Assembly: GCA_910587205.1 (NCBI GenBank)
Contig: CAJULZ010000006.1
Span: 1-46,946, forward strand
Source: an uncultured Oscillospiraceae bacterium
GTDB lineage: Bacteria > Bacillota > Clostridia > Oscillospirales > Oscillospiraceae
DNA length: 46,946 nucleotides
Direction: 5' to 3'
In this document: positions 25,661 to 34,379 of the stretch, piece after piece
How positions within the stretch are numbered: position 1 is the stretch's first letter
Layout of the letters: every line of letters begins with the position of its first letter
Notes under the pieces: model-generated
Database searches by the model: none
Told to the model about the DNA's origin: nothing
What the model saw: the letters and a program-made list of their open reading frames with translations, nothing else
Made by a program: the position numbers and the translations under genes

Positions 25661-26271
25661 ATCTTTTCACCACATTTCGGGCAAACGATATAACGCCGGT
25701 CAAGCTCCTGGGCCCGGTCCTCCACAGCGGCTTCCACCGGTGGAGCCGCTGCCGGTTTTACTTCCTCCGCGCTCTGGGTGTATTCCTCGTCTTTCTGCTC
25801 GTAACGCTCCGCCGCCTTTTTCATTTCGGCCTTGGTGCTATCGTCAATGATGCCATAACCCGCCAGCATCTCGTCGGCTTCCTTCAGGTCTGCGGTCAGC
25901 GTTTTCAGAAGGTCCTCGTCATAACCGGGAACGTCCAGATCGTCCAGGCCCGCAATAATCTCGTCAAAGCCTTGGAGATCATCAACACCCAAAGAAAAGA
26001 TGCGGTTATCCGCCAACATCAGCTTCTTCTTTTGGGATTCCGACAGCCCTGCCGCGACATAGCACTCCGCCTCGGTCCGCCCCATAGCAGACAAGGCTTC
26101 ATACAGACCGTTTCCCGCGAGGATGGTCCCGGCCTCGTCAATCACGATAGGCCGGATTTGCCCAAACATTTCGATGGACCGTTTGAACTCCGTAATCTGC
26201 TTATCCGAATGAATACGGACATTCCGCTCCGGCTTGCGCAGATCAGACAGTGCTTTCTTTATGACCTTCAT
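25651..26271 (-). CDS. Second ParB-fold protein with C-terminal Cys knuckle
   Basis: 206 residues. Residues 1-110 are ParB-like (ITEFKRSIEMFGQIRPIVID, then LAGNGLYEALSAMG, and KKKLMLADNRIFSLG, a signature seen in phage and methylase-linked ParB proteins). The usual GHRR/GFHRW box is replaced by AGNGLYEA, as in that subfamily. A helical linker with an Ala/Pro-rich piece leads to a C-terminal CPKCGEKIWL, one CxxC knuckle. Its ATG overlaps the symporter stop (4 bp). It is encoded in the same operon as the PAPS-reductase-like protein, which suggests a shared pathway. Confidence 0.82.
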   Translation of the reverse strand: MKVIKKALSDLRKPERNVRIHSDKQITEFKRSIEMFGQIRPIVIDEAGTILAGNGLYEALSAMGRTEAECYVAAGLSESQKKKLMLADNRIFSLGVDDLQGFDEIIAGLDDLDVPGYDEDLLKTLTADLKEADEMLAGYGIIDDSTKAEMKKAAERYEQKDEEYTQSAEEVKPAAAPPVEAAVEDRAQELDRRYIVCPKCGEKIWL

Positions 26272-27650
26272 GCCCGCACCCCCTCATTCCTGCTCCGAGG
26301 TGCAGTAATCAGACAGACACAGCCAGAAAGCAATACCGCCAGCAAACTGCCCGCCGTTTTCACAATGGCGCTGCCGCTCATGGTCCCGAATACAAAGACC
26401 GGCATCCCAATCAAGATTGACGTTGCAATACCGGCCGCAACACCGCCAGCAGACAGCTTTTTCCCATTCAGCGTCAGCACCGTGGGCAGCATCGTTGTCG
26501 CTCGAAGGGCGCCGTACAGCAAAAACAGATCTGTCACCGTCAGGCCGGGGATATTGGCGATACCGATTGCCAAGGTTAGCTGTACCAGCATGGCCGCTTT
26601 CGCCGTTCTCATACTGCCGTTGAAGTCGCTGGTCAGGGACGCGATTGCACACAGGTTACTATCCGTAGTAGACAGCAGGCCGGAGATCACCATGAACAAA
26701 AACGGAAGCATTACCCAAGCAGGGAACAGGTTTGTCACCAGCTCGAAGTTGACCATTCCGGTTTCCTGCGCCGCATAGCCGGAGCCGGCCGCGATAAAGC
26801 CCAGGATACCCATAGACAGCGGGACCACCGCAAACATCAACGCTCCCAGCTTGAACGCGCCGCCCACCTTATCCTCGCGGATGGAAAAGGCCCGTTGCCA
26901 AAAGCACTGATCCCCGAAAGGGGCCGCAATCAGACCAACAACCGTAGGAATCCCGAAGGACAGCAGGACGTCTATTCCTTTTGCGCTGAAAAGACTGGTA
27001 TACTCTCCCGAAGCCCCAGTGAGGCCCCGAATCAAATCCGACACGCCGGTATCCGACGAAAGCGCCCAGGGAACCAGCAGGGCGCAACACCCCAACATCA
27101 GCACCATTTGAAGTGCGTCAGTCAGCACCGACGCCTTGATGCCGGAATACTGCGAATAGGAATAGGCGATTGCTGCCAATGCCACCGTCAGCACCCAGAA
27201 CGGCCAGCCCGTTACTTCTGAAAGAATCTTTGCACCGGCCAGCAGCTGCACCGCTGACGAAAGCACAGAGAGCGTTCCCAGCTCAAACAGGTAGGCTCCA
27301 TGCACCGCCTTGGATTGATACTTTTGCCGCATATAGCCGGACAAGGTGATACCCTCCGGGGCCTGCTTCCGCATTTTCTTTCCGAAGGGTACAAAAATCA
27401 GCAGACACAGCACATTAGGGACCAGAAACCAAAATAGGCCCGGCCAACCATTTGTGTATGCCTTTTCCGCTGATGTGAAAAGGGCCGGCGCCCATATCCA
27501 GGTTGCCGCTATGCTCATGGCACTGCGTACCATGCCGATCTTCCGGTCAGCGACGTGGAAACTCTCAGTCGTCTTAGACTTCCGTGAGAGGCAGACCGTT
27601 ACCGCCAGCATCAGGACGGTATACGCCGCAAGCACGATAAAACCGTACAT
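26268..27650 (-). CDS. Sodium:solute symporter (SSF) family transporter
   Basis: 460 residues from ATG 27650, which has AAGGAGGAAATTT upstream and begins directly with the first membrane helix (MYGFIVLAAYTVLML). Many hydrophobic segments are present, consistent with about 12-13 helices. SSF marks include SIAATWIWAPALFTSAEKAY, YSGIKASVLTDALQMVLMLG (paraphrased), and the later GLLSTTDSNLCAIASL. The family imports amino acids, sugars, nucleosides or vitamins with Na+; the substrate is not readable here. A TTG start at 27752 with its own AAGGAGGG would add 34 non-SSF residues and is treated as leader. A transporter of this type is rare in a phage; it is first in a coupled operon. Confidence 0.85.
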   Translation of the reverse strand: MYGFIVLAAYTVLMLAVTVCLSRKSKTTESFHVADRKIGMVRSAMSIAATWIWAPALFTSAEKAYTNGWPGLFWFLVPNVLCLLIFVPFGKKMRKQAPEGITLSGYMRQKYQSKAVHGAYLFELGTLSVLSSAVQLLAGAKILSEVTGWPFWVLTVALAAIAYSYSQYSGIKASVLTDALQMVLMLGCCALLVPWALSSDTGVSDLIRGLTGASGEYTSLFSAKGIDVLLSFGIPTVVGLIAAPFGDQCFWQRAFSIREDKVGGAFKLGALMFAVVPLSMGILGFIAAGSGYAAQETGMVNFELVTNLFPAWVMLPFLFMVISGLLSTTDSNLCAIASLTSDFNGSMRTAKAAMLVQLTLAIGIANIPGLTVTDLFLLYGALRATTMLPTVLTLNGKKLSAGGVAAGIATSILIGMPVFVFGTMSGSAIVKTAGSLLAVLLSGCVCLITAPRSRNEGVRA

Positions 27651-27819
27651 TATGAAATTTCCTCCTTCTGTGATTTGTCCGTCCCTGGAGCTGTTGGCGA
27701 CCAGCACCCGGCCCGGACTACACCGCCACGCAAAGGAGAAACGCGGCGGCAAATACCCTCCTTCCCAAAAGAATAGCGGCCCTCCTTTCGGAGAGCCGCC
27801 TGGCTTATTAGGATTTTAC
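27651..27819 (-). ncRNA. Structured 5' leader of the symporter operon
   Basis: About 170 bases separate the proposed start site from the symporter ATG. On the minus strand the first element is a strong GAAA-tetraloop hairpin (27776-27799) followed by TATTCTTTT. Next is a GGAAGGAGGG site with an in-frame TTG at 27752, a CCGCC/GGCGG hairpin, a GCTG/CAGC hairpin and a GTCC/GGAC pairing, then the symporter site. It looks like an attenuated or ligand-sensing leader, possibly translating a short peptide that continues in frame into the symporter. No known riboswitch class was recognised. Confidence 0.5.
27776..27799 (-). terminator. Hairpin with U-rich tail in the symporter leader, possible attenuator
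   Basis: On the minus strand a 10-bp stem (one G-U pair) closes a GAAA tetraloop and is followed by TATTCTTTTGGG. It begins about 20 bases after the proposed transcription start, so early termination is possible. The U-tract is interrupted, so strength is uncertain. Confidence 0.5.
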
Positions 27820-27825
27820 CAGCTT

Positions 27826-27855
27826 ACCATACCACAGAGGGGCGGGTGAACGCAA
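27826..27855 (-). promoter_or_regulatory. Putative promoter of the symporter-ParB-PAPS-ParB operon
   Basis: The minus strand has an extended -10 TGGTATGGT (hexamer TATGGT, 27831-27826) and a weak -35 TTGCGT (27855-27850) with an 18-base spacer. The predicted start is near 27819. The -10 is convincing, the -35 weak. A separate promoter would let these genes be expressed in the lysogen. Confidence 0.4.
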
Positions 27856-27886
27856 GCGAACACAGGCGCACAAAGCGCACAACTTT

Positions 27887-28303
27887 TCATGGGTCTTGCT
27901 TTTCTTCCTTTTCCGCTTTCAAATAACGGCTGCACATCATCCGCACCCCACTTGAAGTATTGTGGCCCCCGATTGTCCGGGCGATTTCTCCCCAGGTCAT
28001 ACAGTGGATGGAGCGGAGGCGGAAGATGGTGCGAAGCTGTTCATCGTCAACCGTTTGGGCGAAGGACTCCATATCTTGTTTTGTCTGGCTTATCTCCTCG
28101 CTGAGAAACCGAATCCGTTCTTCCAGATCGGCCATCTCCACAACGAAATCTCCAACCGGGTCACTTACTCCAGGGGCATGAGGCATTCCGGTAAGCACCT
28201 GCGCTTTTTGCTGGCTGGCAGCCCGCAGGGATTCCAACGTGTCCATGTTTCGCGTCAGCCGCTTTTGAAGGTTTTGGCATTTGGTTAAATCTTTAAGCGT
28301 CAT
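27887..28303 (-). CDS. DUF1492 / sigma-70-like phage regulator
   Basis: 138 residues, matching DUF1492 of Firmicute phages: an N-terminal helical coiled-coil part (LTKCQNLQKRLTRNMDTLESL, paraphrased), MADLEERIRFLSEEISQ, then a C-terminal HTH like sigma region 4 (RTIFRLRSIHCMTWGEIARTIGG, paraphrased, then SGVRMMCSRYL). Proteins of this kind near the end of early regions often switch on late genes (RinA/ArpU-like). GGGAGGT precedes ATG 28303. It ends the replication module just before the accessory operon. Confidence 0.75.
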   Translation of the reverse strand: MTLKDLTKCQNLQKRLTRNMDTLESLRAASQQKAQVLTGMPHAPGVSDPVGDFVVEMADLEERIRFLSEEISQTKQDMESFAQTVDDEQLRTIFRLRSIHCMTWGEIARTIGGHNTSSGVRMMCSRYLKAEKEEKQDP

Positions 28304-28323
28304 CGGCTTACCTCCCTCTGCTG

Positions 28324-29682
28324 TTATGCTGTGTATTTTCGGATTCTGGCCTTTATTGCATCCATCATGGCGTTTTGCCCGTTGGCCTTTACCTTCAGCG
28401 CCTGCATAGCGTCCGCCTCGACGGTACCCTCGGCAATCAGATAGATAATGCTGGTGGTCTGCTTCTGGCCCTGCCGGTACAGCCGGTCATTGAATTGTTC
28501 GTCCAGCTCCAGATCGTAGGTTGGGCCAAACCACACGATGATGTGTCCGCCATCCTGAAGGTTGAGGCCGTGTCCCGCTCCGGCGGGGTGGGCAATCATC
28601 AACGGGATTTCTCCCCGGTTCCATGCGGCTATGGTATCTGCATCCTTCAGCTGAACCGCCTGGGGGAACCGGGCCATGATCCTGTCGCGCTCATGCTGGA
28701 AACGATAGGCCACCAATACCGGCTCCCCTGCGGCTTCCTCCAAAATGTCCTCCAGCGCATCCAGCTTATCCGTATGAATTTCGTGGGCCATGTGGTCGTC
28801 GTCATAGACGGCGCCACCGGCAATTTGCAGGAGCTTTCCATTGACCGCCGCCGCGCTGCCAACGTCAAGCGTTTTCTCGGCCAGTGATAGGACTTCGTTT
28901 CGCTCCAATTCATCATAGGCCGCTCTTGCCGCAGAGGATAGTACCACGGGCCGTATCGTTGTAACGAGTTCCGGCATTTGCAAAAGGCCCTTTGTTTCCA
29001 GGCTGATACAAATATCGGAGATTTTCTCATAGACCGTTTCCTCGGCACCCGGCCTGGGATTCCAGTCATAAATCACATACCCATTCCGACGGCCGGGGGA
29101 GAAATAGAGATTGCGGTATTCAGTGAAGGTGCTGCCCAGGCGCTCCCCCCGGTCCATCAAGTACACCTGCGCCCACAGGTCGAGCAGGCTTCGGGGACGC
29201 GGCGTTCCGGTCAGGCCCCAAAGGTACTTTATCAGGGGCCGCACCTTCCGCAGCGCCTTAAATCTCCGGGCGCTGGGATTGCGGAAGCTGGATAACTCGT
29301 CCACAATCACACAGTCGAAGGGCCAATTTCTGCCGTAGAACCGTACCAGCCAATCCACGTTTTCCCGGTTGATACAGTACACGTCCGCTTTGCGGTAAAG
29401 CGCCGCCTGCCGCTGCCCCGCACTCCCCAGCACCCGGCTAATGCGCAGGTGCTGAAGGTGGTCCCACTTCCCGCTCTCCCGGCTCCAGGTATCCTCCGCC
29501 ACCCGGAGCGGGGCAATCACCAGGACCTTGGAAACCTCGAAGCTGTCATACAGGAGCCGATCAGCCGCGGTCAATGCGATAGAGGTTTTGCCCATGCCCG
29601 GTTTTAAGAACAGCCCCGCGCCTGGGTGAGATAGGAGATAGTCGATACAATAGGCTTGGTATTCGTGGGGGATATACTTCAT
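28324..29682 (-). CDS. SNF2/DEAD-type phage helicase
   Basis: 452 residues with superfamily 2 motifs: YQAYCIDYLLSHPGAGLFL then Walker A KPGMGKTS near residue 27-34, VLVIAPLRV (Ia), VIVDELSSF (II, DELS rather than DEAH), LTGTPRPRS (III), and the C-terminal half with HPAGAGHGLNLQ (V) and RLYRQGQKQTTSIIYL (VI). Such helicases are standard in Firmicute phage replication modules beside VRR-NUC, VapE and DNA polymerase. The start overlaps the nuclease stop (ATGA). Confidence 0.93.
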   Translation of the reverse strand: MKYIPHEYQAYCIDYLLSHPGAGLFLKPGMGKTSIALTAADRLLYDSFEVSKVLVIAPLRVAEDTWSRESGKWDHLQHLRISRVLGSAGQRQAALYRKADVYCINRENVDWLVRFYGRNWPFDCVIVDELSSFRNPSARRFKALRKVRPLIKYLWGLTGTPRPRSLLDLWAQVYLMDRGERLGSTFTEYRNLYFSPGRRNGYVIYDWNPRPGAEETVYEKISDICISLETKGLLQMPELVTTIRPVVLSSAARAAYDELERNEVLSLAEKTLDVGSAAAVNGKLLQIAGGAVYDDDHMAHEIHTDKLDALEDILEEAAGEPVLVAYRFQHERDRIMARFPQAVQLKDADTIAAWNRGEIPLMIAHPAGAGHGLNLQDGGHIIVWFGPTYDLELDEQFNDRLYRQGQKQTTSIIYLIAEGTVEADAMQALKVKANGQNAMMDAIKARIRKYTA

Positions 29683-29966
29683 GTTCCCGCCCCTTCCGTT
29701 ATGGTAATCACCATATCGTCCACGGCTTCCTTGCTGTCCGGCACGAATACCGAAAAGCCCAATTCCCGAAGTCGGCCATGCACATATTTCTGGCGGGGCT
29801 TCGGCTTTTTCCCGGTATCCTTTGTTTCCGCGAAATAGACCCGTGCCCCCGGCATGAGAATAATCCGGTCAGGTACTCCCGTCCAGCCGGGGCAGATAAA
29901 CTTCAATGCCAGTCCACCAGCGTCCCGCACCCGGCGGCGCAGATAGCTTTCAATCGTTTTTTCCAT
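29679..29966 (-). CDS. VRR-NUC nuclease
   Basis: 95 residues from ATG 29966 with GGAGG 5 bases upstream; the frame extends further but inside the primase gene. It matches the single-domain phage VRR-NUC type: EKTIESYLRRRVRDAGG, then GVPDRIILMPGARVYFAETK with the catalytic D-(X)n-E-x-K residues, and a C-terminal QKYVHGRLRELGFSVFV. These act as structure-specific nucleases at forks or junctions, paired with the adjacent SNF2 helicase. The end overlaps the helicase start by 4 bp. Confidence 0.92.
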   Translation of the reverse strand: MEKTIESYLRRRVRDAGGLALKFICPGWTGVPDRIILMPGARVYFAETKDTGKKPKPRQKYVHGRLRELGFSVFVPDSKEAVDDMVITITEGAGT

Positions 29967-29982
29967 AGTGCCTCCAAAGTTA

Positions 29983-32385
29983 TCACGGCACCCGTCTGAA
30001 CCGGGTTTGCAATCCATAGGGGCCGCACCGTTGCCGTTTGGGTTCTTCTTCCCAGCCCGGAACTTGCCGCAGAATCGCGCAGACCTCCCCGCGCTCCTGG
30101 CGGGGGAATTGGTGCGGGTCTTTGCCAAAACACTCGGCCCATACTTCCACCGCGCAGATGAAATTTCGCTTTTGAACACCAACCGTCTTGATGGACTCGT
30201 CCTCGGCAAACCAGCCTTGCCGTCTGCCAATGTCCATGTTGCTCCAATCGGCGGGCAAGAGAACTTCCAGGAAATCCTCGACCAGTCCCCGGCGCGGGTC
30301 GTCCTCCACAAAATCCTTCTGCTGTTCTTCGGCCTTCGCAACAAGCTCCGGCGGCAGAATCAGCTTTTCTCCGTCGTGGTAATAGGTTACTGCTTCTGCC
30401 CACAGCTGGTCGATTACTGGCTGGGTCAGATCGCCCCATACGGTTTTCGCTGGTGGCCGCTCCCCCAGGCGCACCGGCCAGAATCGCCGGTTGCCGGTAT
30501 CATCCCGAAGGAAAGCGGTGGAATTGGTGGTGCCGATGAAGATACACTGTCGGGGGTGGTCCTCCACGCGGCGTCCGTAGGCGGCCCGGTAACTGTCCAT
30601 CTGCTTACTGATAAAATTCTTGATGGTTTCAATCTCCAATTTCCGCATAGCGGCCAGCTCTCCCAGCTCTACAAGCCAGTATCCTTGAATCCCCTCGTAG
30701 GCTTCTTTGGTCCCGATTCCCGCCAAGCTGTCGGTGTACCAGCCGTTGGACATCTTTGCCACAAGGGTACTTTTCCCGCGCCCCTGCGGGCCGGCCAGCA
30801 CAAGAACATAGTCGAACTTACAGCCGGGTTGAAAAATACGCGCCACAGCCGCCGTGAAGGTCTTCCGCGTAACCGCCCGTGTGTATGGAGTATCCTCCGC
30901 GCTCAGGTAATCAATAAGCAGGGTATCTAACCGGGGCGTCCCGTCCCATACCAGCCCCTTCAGATAGTTTTGGATAGGGTGAACTGCGTTATCTCTCGCG
31001 GCATTCATCATACCGTCCATAATTTTTTCTTTCCCGGTTATCTTGTAGTATTTCTCCAGATACCGGCGCATGGCGCTGTCGTCTGCGTCACTCCATGTAC
31101 TTCCATTCACCGTGTCGGTTATTTTCCTCCAGGGAAGGGAGCGCAGGGCCACGGGGCGGACCTTCAGATCGTTGTAGGCAATGGCCCCTTTCAACAGCGG
31201 ATCGTGGCACAGAATGATATACACGTTGTCGATGGTTGAGCGGACTTTCCCCTTGCTGTCAACGTCCAATTCGTCCGCCCAGTTTTCATCGTCGGTATCT
31301 TCCATCGGGCTTTCAAAATCGGACTTCGCCCGTTCCAGGCGTTCACTGTTCAGCCGCCGCTTTACTTCGGTATCCCTGGAAGCGAAATCCTGCATAGCCA
31401 GGAATGACGGCCGACGGCTCATGGGAGTATCCGGGGAAGCGTTCTCGTCCTGGTCCCCATACAAGTGGATGCGCACCAGATCAAAGGCGTTACACAACTT
31501 TCCCGATGTGGGGTCGGTGGCGTGATTGGAATAGGCAAACATCCCGCCGTCATAGAGAACTAATCCCGCCGCCGTGGAGCCCTTTGCATAGGTGTAGCGG
31601 TCGGGAATCGCGCAGGACGTGTAAACATCCGGCAGAAATTTCTCAATCGCAGCGTCGATGTCATAGCACCGGCAGAAGGCACCCACGATACCCGGCTTTT
31701 CCAGGGGGTTGCCCTGCTTCTTGGCCTCGCGCTTTCGGACGTCGGCCATCCGGGAGGACGTGGGCCAATAGGACGTATCCCGCCAATCGTGGTACTGCGC
31801 CAGGATCGCGTCCGGGTCCAGCCAGGGACCGTCCCGGTAGTCGGAGTAAAACTGCCCGTCCGCTGCGGTGCTGGCGTAGAACATCAACCGTGTGGGCTGA
31901 TAGCTGGTATCGTCGAATTGGTCAATGCCCAGGTCGTAGGCAATCCGCCGCCCTATGGCCTCGTATTCTTCAGCGGTCACGGGGCGTTTCAATGGAGCGA
32001 TAAAGCGAAGCCGGGGCTTCTCCGGGGTATGCTTGTGGGTGGAGTAGACCGCCGCCGCACAGCCATAGGACAGGTCGAACATATCCAGCAAATCCAGCTG
32101 AGCCAGATCAGCGTCCAGCGTGAGCAGTGTCCGTTGTTCCACACAGCCCGTCTTGCGCCGGCCGCCTTTCAGCCAGCCCCCAACGAAGCCTCCCACGTCC
32201 TTGATCGTGTCCTGTTCTTCCTTGCCCATCTTGAAATACTCCCGAATGGTTTCTTTCGTCCGGGTAGTTGTGAGAAGCTGGTCCAGGAACTCAGACCACA
32301 GCAGCTTCTTGTTTTTGCCGACTTTCGCCAGCCTGGAGGGATAGGTGGCAATATGAATCTCGCCGTCATGTCTGAGATTTTCCAT
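29983..32385 (-). CDS. VapE-type primase/helicase
   Basis: 800 residues. The N-terminal half resembles the primase-like part of phage replication proteins (LLTLDADLAQLDLLD, AVYSTHKHTPEKPRLRFIAPLKRPV, paraphrased, then IDQFDDTSYQPTRLMFYAS). The C-terminal half is a virulence-associated E P-loop helicase domain: VLVLAGPQGRGKSTLVAKM near 530-548, WLVELGELAAM as Walker B near 573, IKNFISKQMDSYRAAYGR and FIGTTNSTAFLRDDTGNRRFWPV (paraphrased). It starts replication on the phage origin. AAGGAGGGG precedes ATG 32385. It sits between DNA polymerase and VRR-NUC. Confidence 0.93.
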   Translation of the reverse strand: MENLRHDGEIHIATYPSRLAKVGKNKKLLWSEFLDQLLTTTRTKETIREYFKMGKEEQDTIKDVGGFVGGWLKGGRRKTGCVEQRTLLTLDADLAQLDLLDMFDLSYGCAAAVYSTHKHTPEKPRLRFIAPLKRPVTAEEYEAIGRRIAYDLGIDQFDDTSYQPTRLMFYASTAADGQFYSDYRDGPWLDPDAILAQYHDWRDTSYWPTSSRMADVRKREAKKQGNPLEKPGIVGAFCRCYDIDAAIEKFLPDVYTSCAIPDRYTYAKGSTAAGLVLYDGGMFAYSNHATDPTSGKLCNAFDLVRIHLYGDQDENASPDTPMSRRPSFLAMQDFASRDTEVKRRLNSERLERAKSDFESPMEDTDDENWADELDVDSKGKVRSTIDNVYIILCHDPLLKGAIAYNDLKVRPVALRSLPWRKITDTVNGSTWSDADDSAMRRYLEKYYKITGKEKIMDGMMNAARDNAVHPIQNYLKGLVWDGTPRLDTLLIDYLSAEDTPYTRAVTRKTFTAAVARIFQPGCKFDYVLVLAGPQGRGKSTLVAKMSNGWYTDSLAGIGTKEAYEGIQGYWLVELGELAAMRKLEIETIKNFISKQMDSYRAAYGRRVEDHPRQCIFIGTTNSTAFLRDDTGNRRFWPVRLGERPPAKTVWGDLTQPVIDQLWAEAVTYYHDGEKLILPPELVAKAEEQQKDFVEDDPRRGLVEDFLEVLLPADWSNMDIGRRQGWFAEDESIKTVGVQKRNFICAVEVWAECFGKDPHQFPRQERGEVCAILRQVPGWEEEPKRQRCGPYGLQTRFRRVP

Positions 32386-32396
32386 AACGCCCCTCC

Positions 32397-34379
32397 TTAG
32401 TCCTTCATGTAAAAATCAGCCTCGAAGCCAGCCGCCCGGAGCGGTAGGCCCGGTGCCCAGGGTAGCGGTCGCCCCATGATCTCCTGCATCTCCGCCAGAG
32501 AGCCGGTACCTACGGGCATATCCGCTATGACTTCATCGTGAACATGGAACACAATGCGGTACCCGGCGGCGTCAAGAGCTGTCATGGCATCCCTCAGACA
32601 GTCCCGGGCGGTGGCCTGGGTGATATTCTCCACCATTTTCCCGCCGTAGGATTTTTGCCGGGTGAATTGCTTGTTCGATCCTGTACCCTTGTAGGTCAAG
32701 CCCAGCTTGTCAAACTTGGGTTCCGGCTGAAGCTCTGGCTGATAGTAGGCCAGCCGCCGCCCAGAGGGTAACGTGATAAACAGGTAGTCAGCCTCACACT
32801 CAAAACGGATTCCGTGGTCAAGGGTGGTTGGAGTGCCCTGGACCGCGCTGATTGCCGCGTCCTCCACTTCGTACCAATAGCGGACGATATTCTTATTTGC
32901 CTTTCGCCACATTTGCACGATTCCGGGCAATTCATCCTCCGGTATGCCGGACTCCAGGGCGCCCATCTGGATAAGTGCCCCGACGCTCCCCTGGTAGCCG
33001 CAGGCCAGCGTTGCCACCTTGCCCTTTGACCGCAGGTCCGCCCGCGCCCCGCCCTTCCTGATGTCGTCCTTGGGAACGTGGAACATCATGGAGGCCGTAG
33101 CCTCGTAGATCAGGCCGTCCCCGTAGAACTCCTTCAGCACCCAGTTCTCTCCGGCCAGCCACGCCAGCACCCGCGCTTCAATGGCGGAATAGTCTGCGAT
33201 AATAAACCGGCACCCTTCTGATGGAACGAACGTAGTCCGTATCAGCTGGGACAGGACGAACGGCGGGGAGCCATAGGCCATTTCCAGCAGGTCAAATTCT
33301 CCATCGCGGACCAGCTGACGGGCGGTGGACAGATCCCGGAGTTTGTTTTGGGGCAGGTTTTGAACTTGGACCAACCGCCCCGCCCATCGCCCGGTCCGCC
33401 CAGCGCCGTAGTATTGCAGCAGATTGTGGACCCGGCCATCCTCACACAGCCCGCGCTCCATAGCCGCATACTTGGAGATTGACGTTTTCCCCAGCTCTTG
33501 CCGGAGCCGAAGCACTCTTTTGATTGTGCTGTCCGTGGCCGCTTCCAGAAGCGGGGGGATACTTTTCTTGTCCAGGCTGTCCGTCACCACGCCGCGCTCG
33601 GCCAACCAGCCTTTCAGTTGGGCGTCACTCCGGGGATTATCCAGCCCGGTCAGCTCCCGGGCCTCGTCCATCAGCCGGGCAGAATAGACGTCACCCAGCT
33701 TTAACGCATTTTCCAGCAGGGTCTTGTCCAAGCGAACGCCCCGGTCATTGATCGTTTGGTCCAGCGCCCAGGCGTCAAGTTCAACCTGCGGACGGGGCCA
33801 GCGGGCCAGCCGTTCTCGAATAGTGGTTTCCACATCAACGTCCCGGACATTGTAGCGGCGAAACAGCTCCCACTTCTCCGGCGCGTCCTGGGGATAGTGC
33901 CGGGTGCCGTCCTTGGCGGGCTTGCAAAAGTATTGAATCAGGGCTTTCCCTTCCTCCATCTTCTGCCGCTCCAATCCCAGGATCGCGCCCACCTGGGCCA
34001 GTGTCCCCGGAAGCCCCATAGTTGCGGCCTGCACCATCGTACATTGCCATTGTTCCGGGGGCATGGGGCGGTGGAAGTACCGAGCCAGACACGTTCTCTC
34101 AAAAGAGGCGTTATAGGCCGTCTTTGTCGCCGCCGGGTCCAGGAGAAGGTGAAGGAACTCCCGCAGATCACCGGGCGGGATGTCGCTGGATACCTCCGGG
34201 AGCAGGGGGGACGGGGTTTCGTCCCCCCTTGCAGTTAGGTCAATGAGCTTGATTGGCTGGCTGTCGATCTTGTAGGCAATCAGAAGGATGGTGAAATCCG
34301 GGGCTTCGGTGTAGGGGCGGACACCCGATTTTGTCAGGTCCACGCTGGAATATGTTTCAATATCCACGCCTACAATCAC
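32397..34379 (-). CDS. Family A DNA polymerase (phage type)
   Basis: 660 residues. The N-terminus holds the 3'-5' exonuclease start VGVDIETYSS and later TAYNASFERTCLARYF. The polymerase part has motif A DYSAIEARVLAWLAG near 395, motif B with RSKGKVATLACGYQGS near 450, and motif C FHVHDEVIADM near 610. The start is GTG overlapping the stop of the preceding small gene (GTGA). It replicates the phage chromosome with VapE and the SSB-like DUF2815 protein. The length is usual for gut Firmicute phages. Confidence 0.95.
   Translation of the reverse strand: MIVGVDIETYSSVDLTKSGVRPYTEAPDFTILLIAYKIDSQPIKLIDLTARGDETPSPLLPEVSSDIPPGDLREFLHLLLDPAATKTAYNASFERTCLARYFHRPMPPEQWQCTMVQAATMGLPGTLAQVGAILGLERQKMEEGKALIQYFCKPAKDGTRHYPQDAPEKWELFRRYNVRDVDVETTIRERLARWPRPQVELDAWALDQTINDRGVRLDKTLLENALKLGDVYSARLMDEARELTGLDNPRSDAQLKGWLAERGVVTDSLDKKSIPPLLEAATDSTIKRVLRLRQELGKTSISKYAAMERGLCEDGRVHNLLQYYGAGRTGRWAGRLVQVQNLPQNKLRDLSTARQLVRDGEFDLLEMAYGSPPFVLSQLIRTTFVPSEGCRFIIADYSAIEARVLAWLAGENWVLKEFYGDGLIYEATASMMFHVPKDDIRKGGARADLRSKGKVATLACGYQGSVGALIQMGALESGIPEDELPGIVQMWRKANKNIVRYWYEVEDAAISAVQGTPTTLDHGIRFECEADYLFITLPSGRRLAYYQPELQPEPKFDKLGLTYKGTGSNKQFTRQKSYGGKMVENITQATARDCLRDAMTALDAAGYRIVFHVHDEVIADMPVGTGSLAEMQEIMGRPLPWAPGLPLRAAGFEADFYMKD

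Noticed and set aside
29679..30344. Longer start for the VRR-NUC gene
   Set aside because: The extension lies within the VapE gene and is non-family; ATG 29966 has GGAGG and gives the standard single-domain length.
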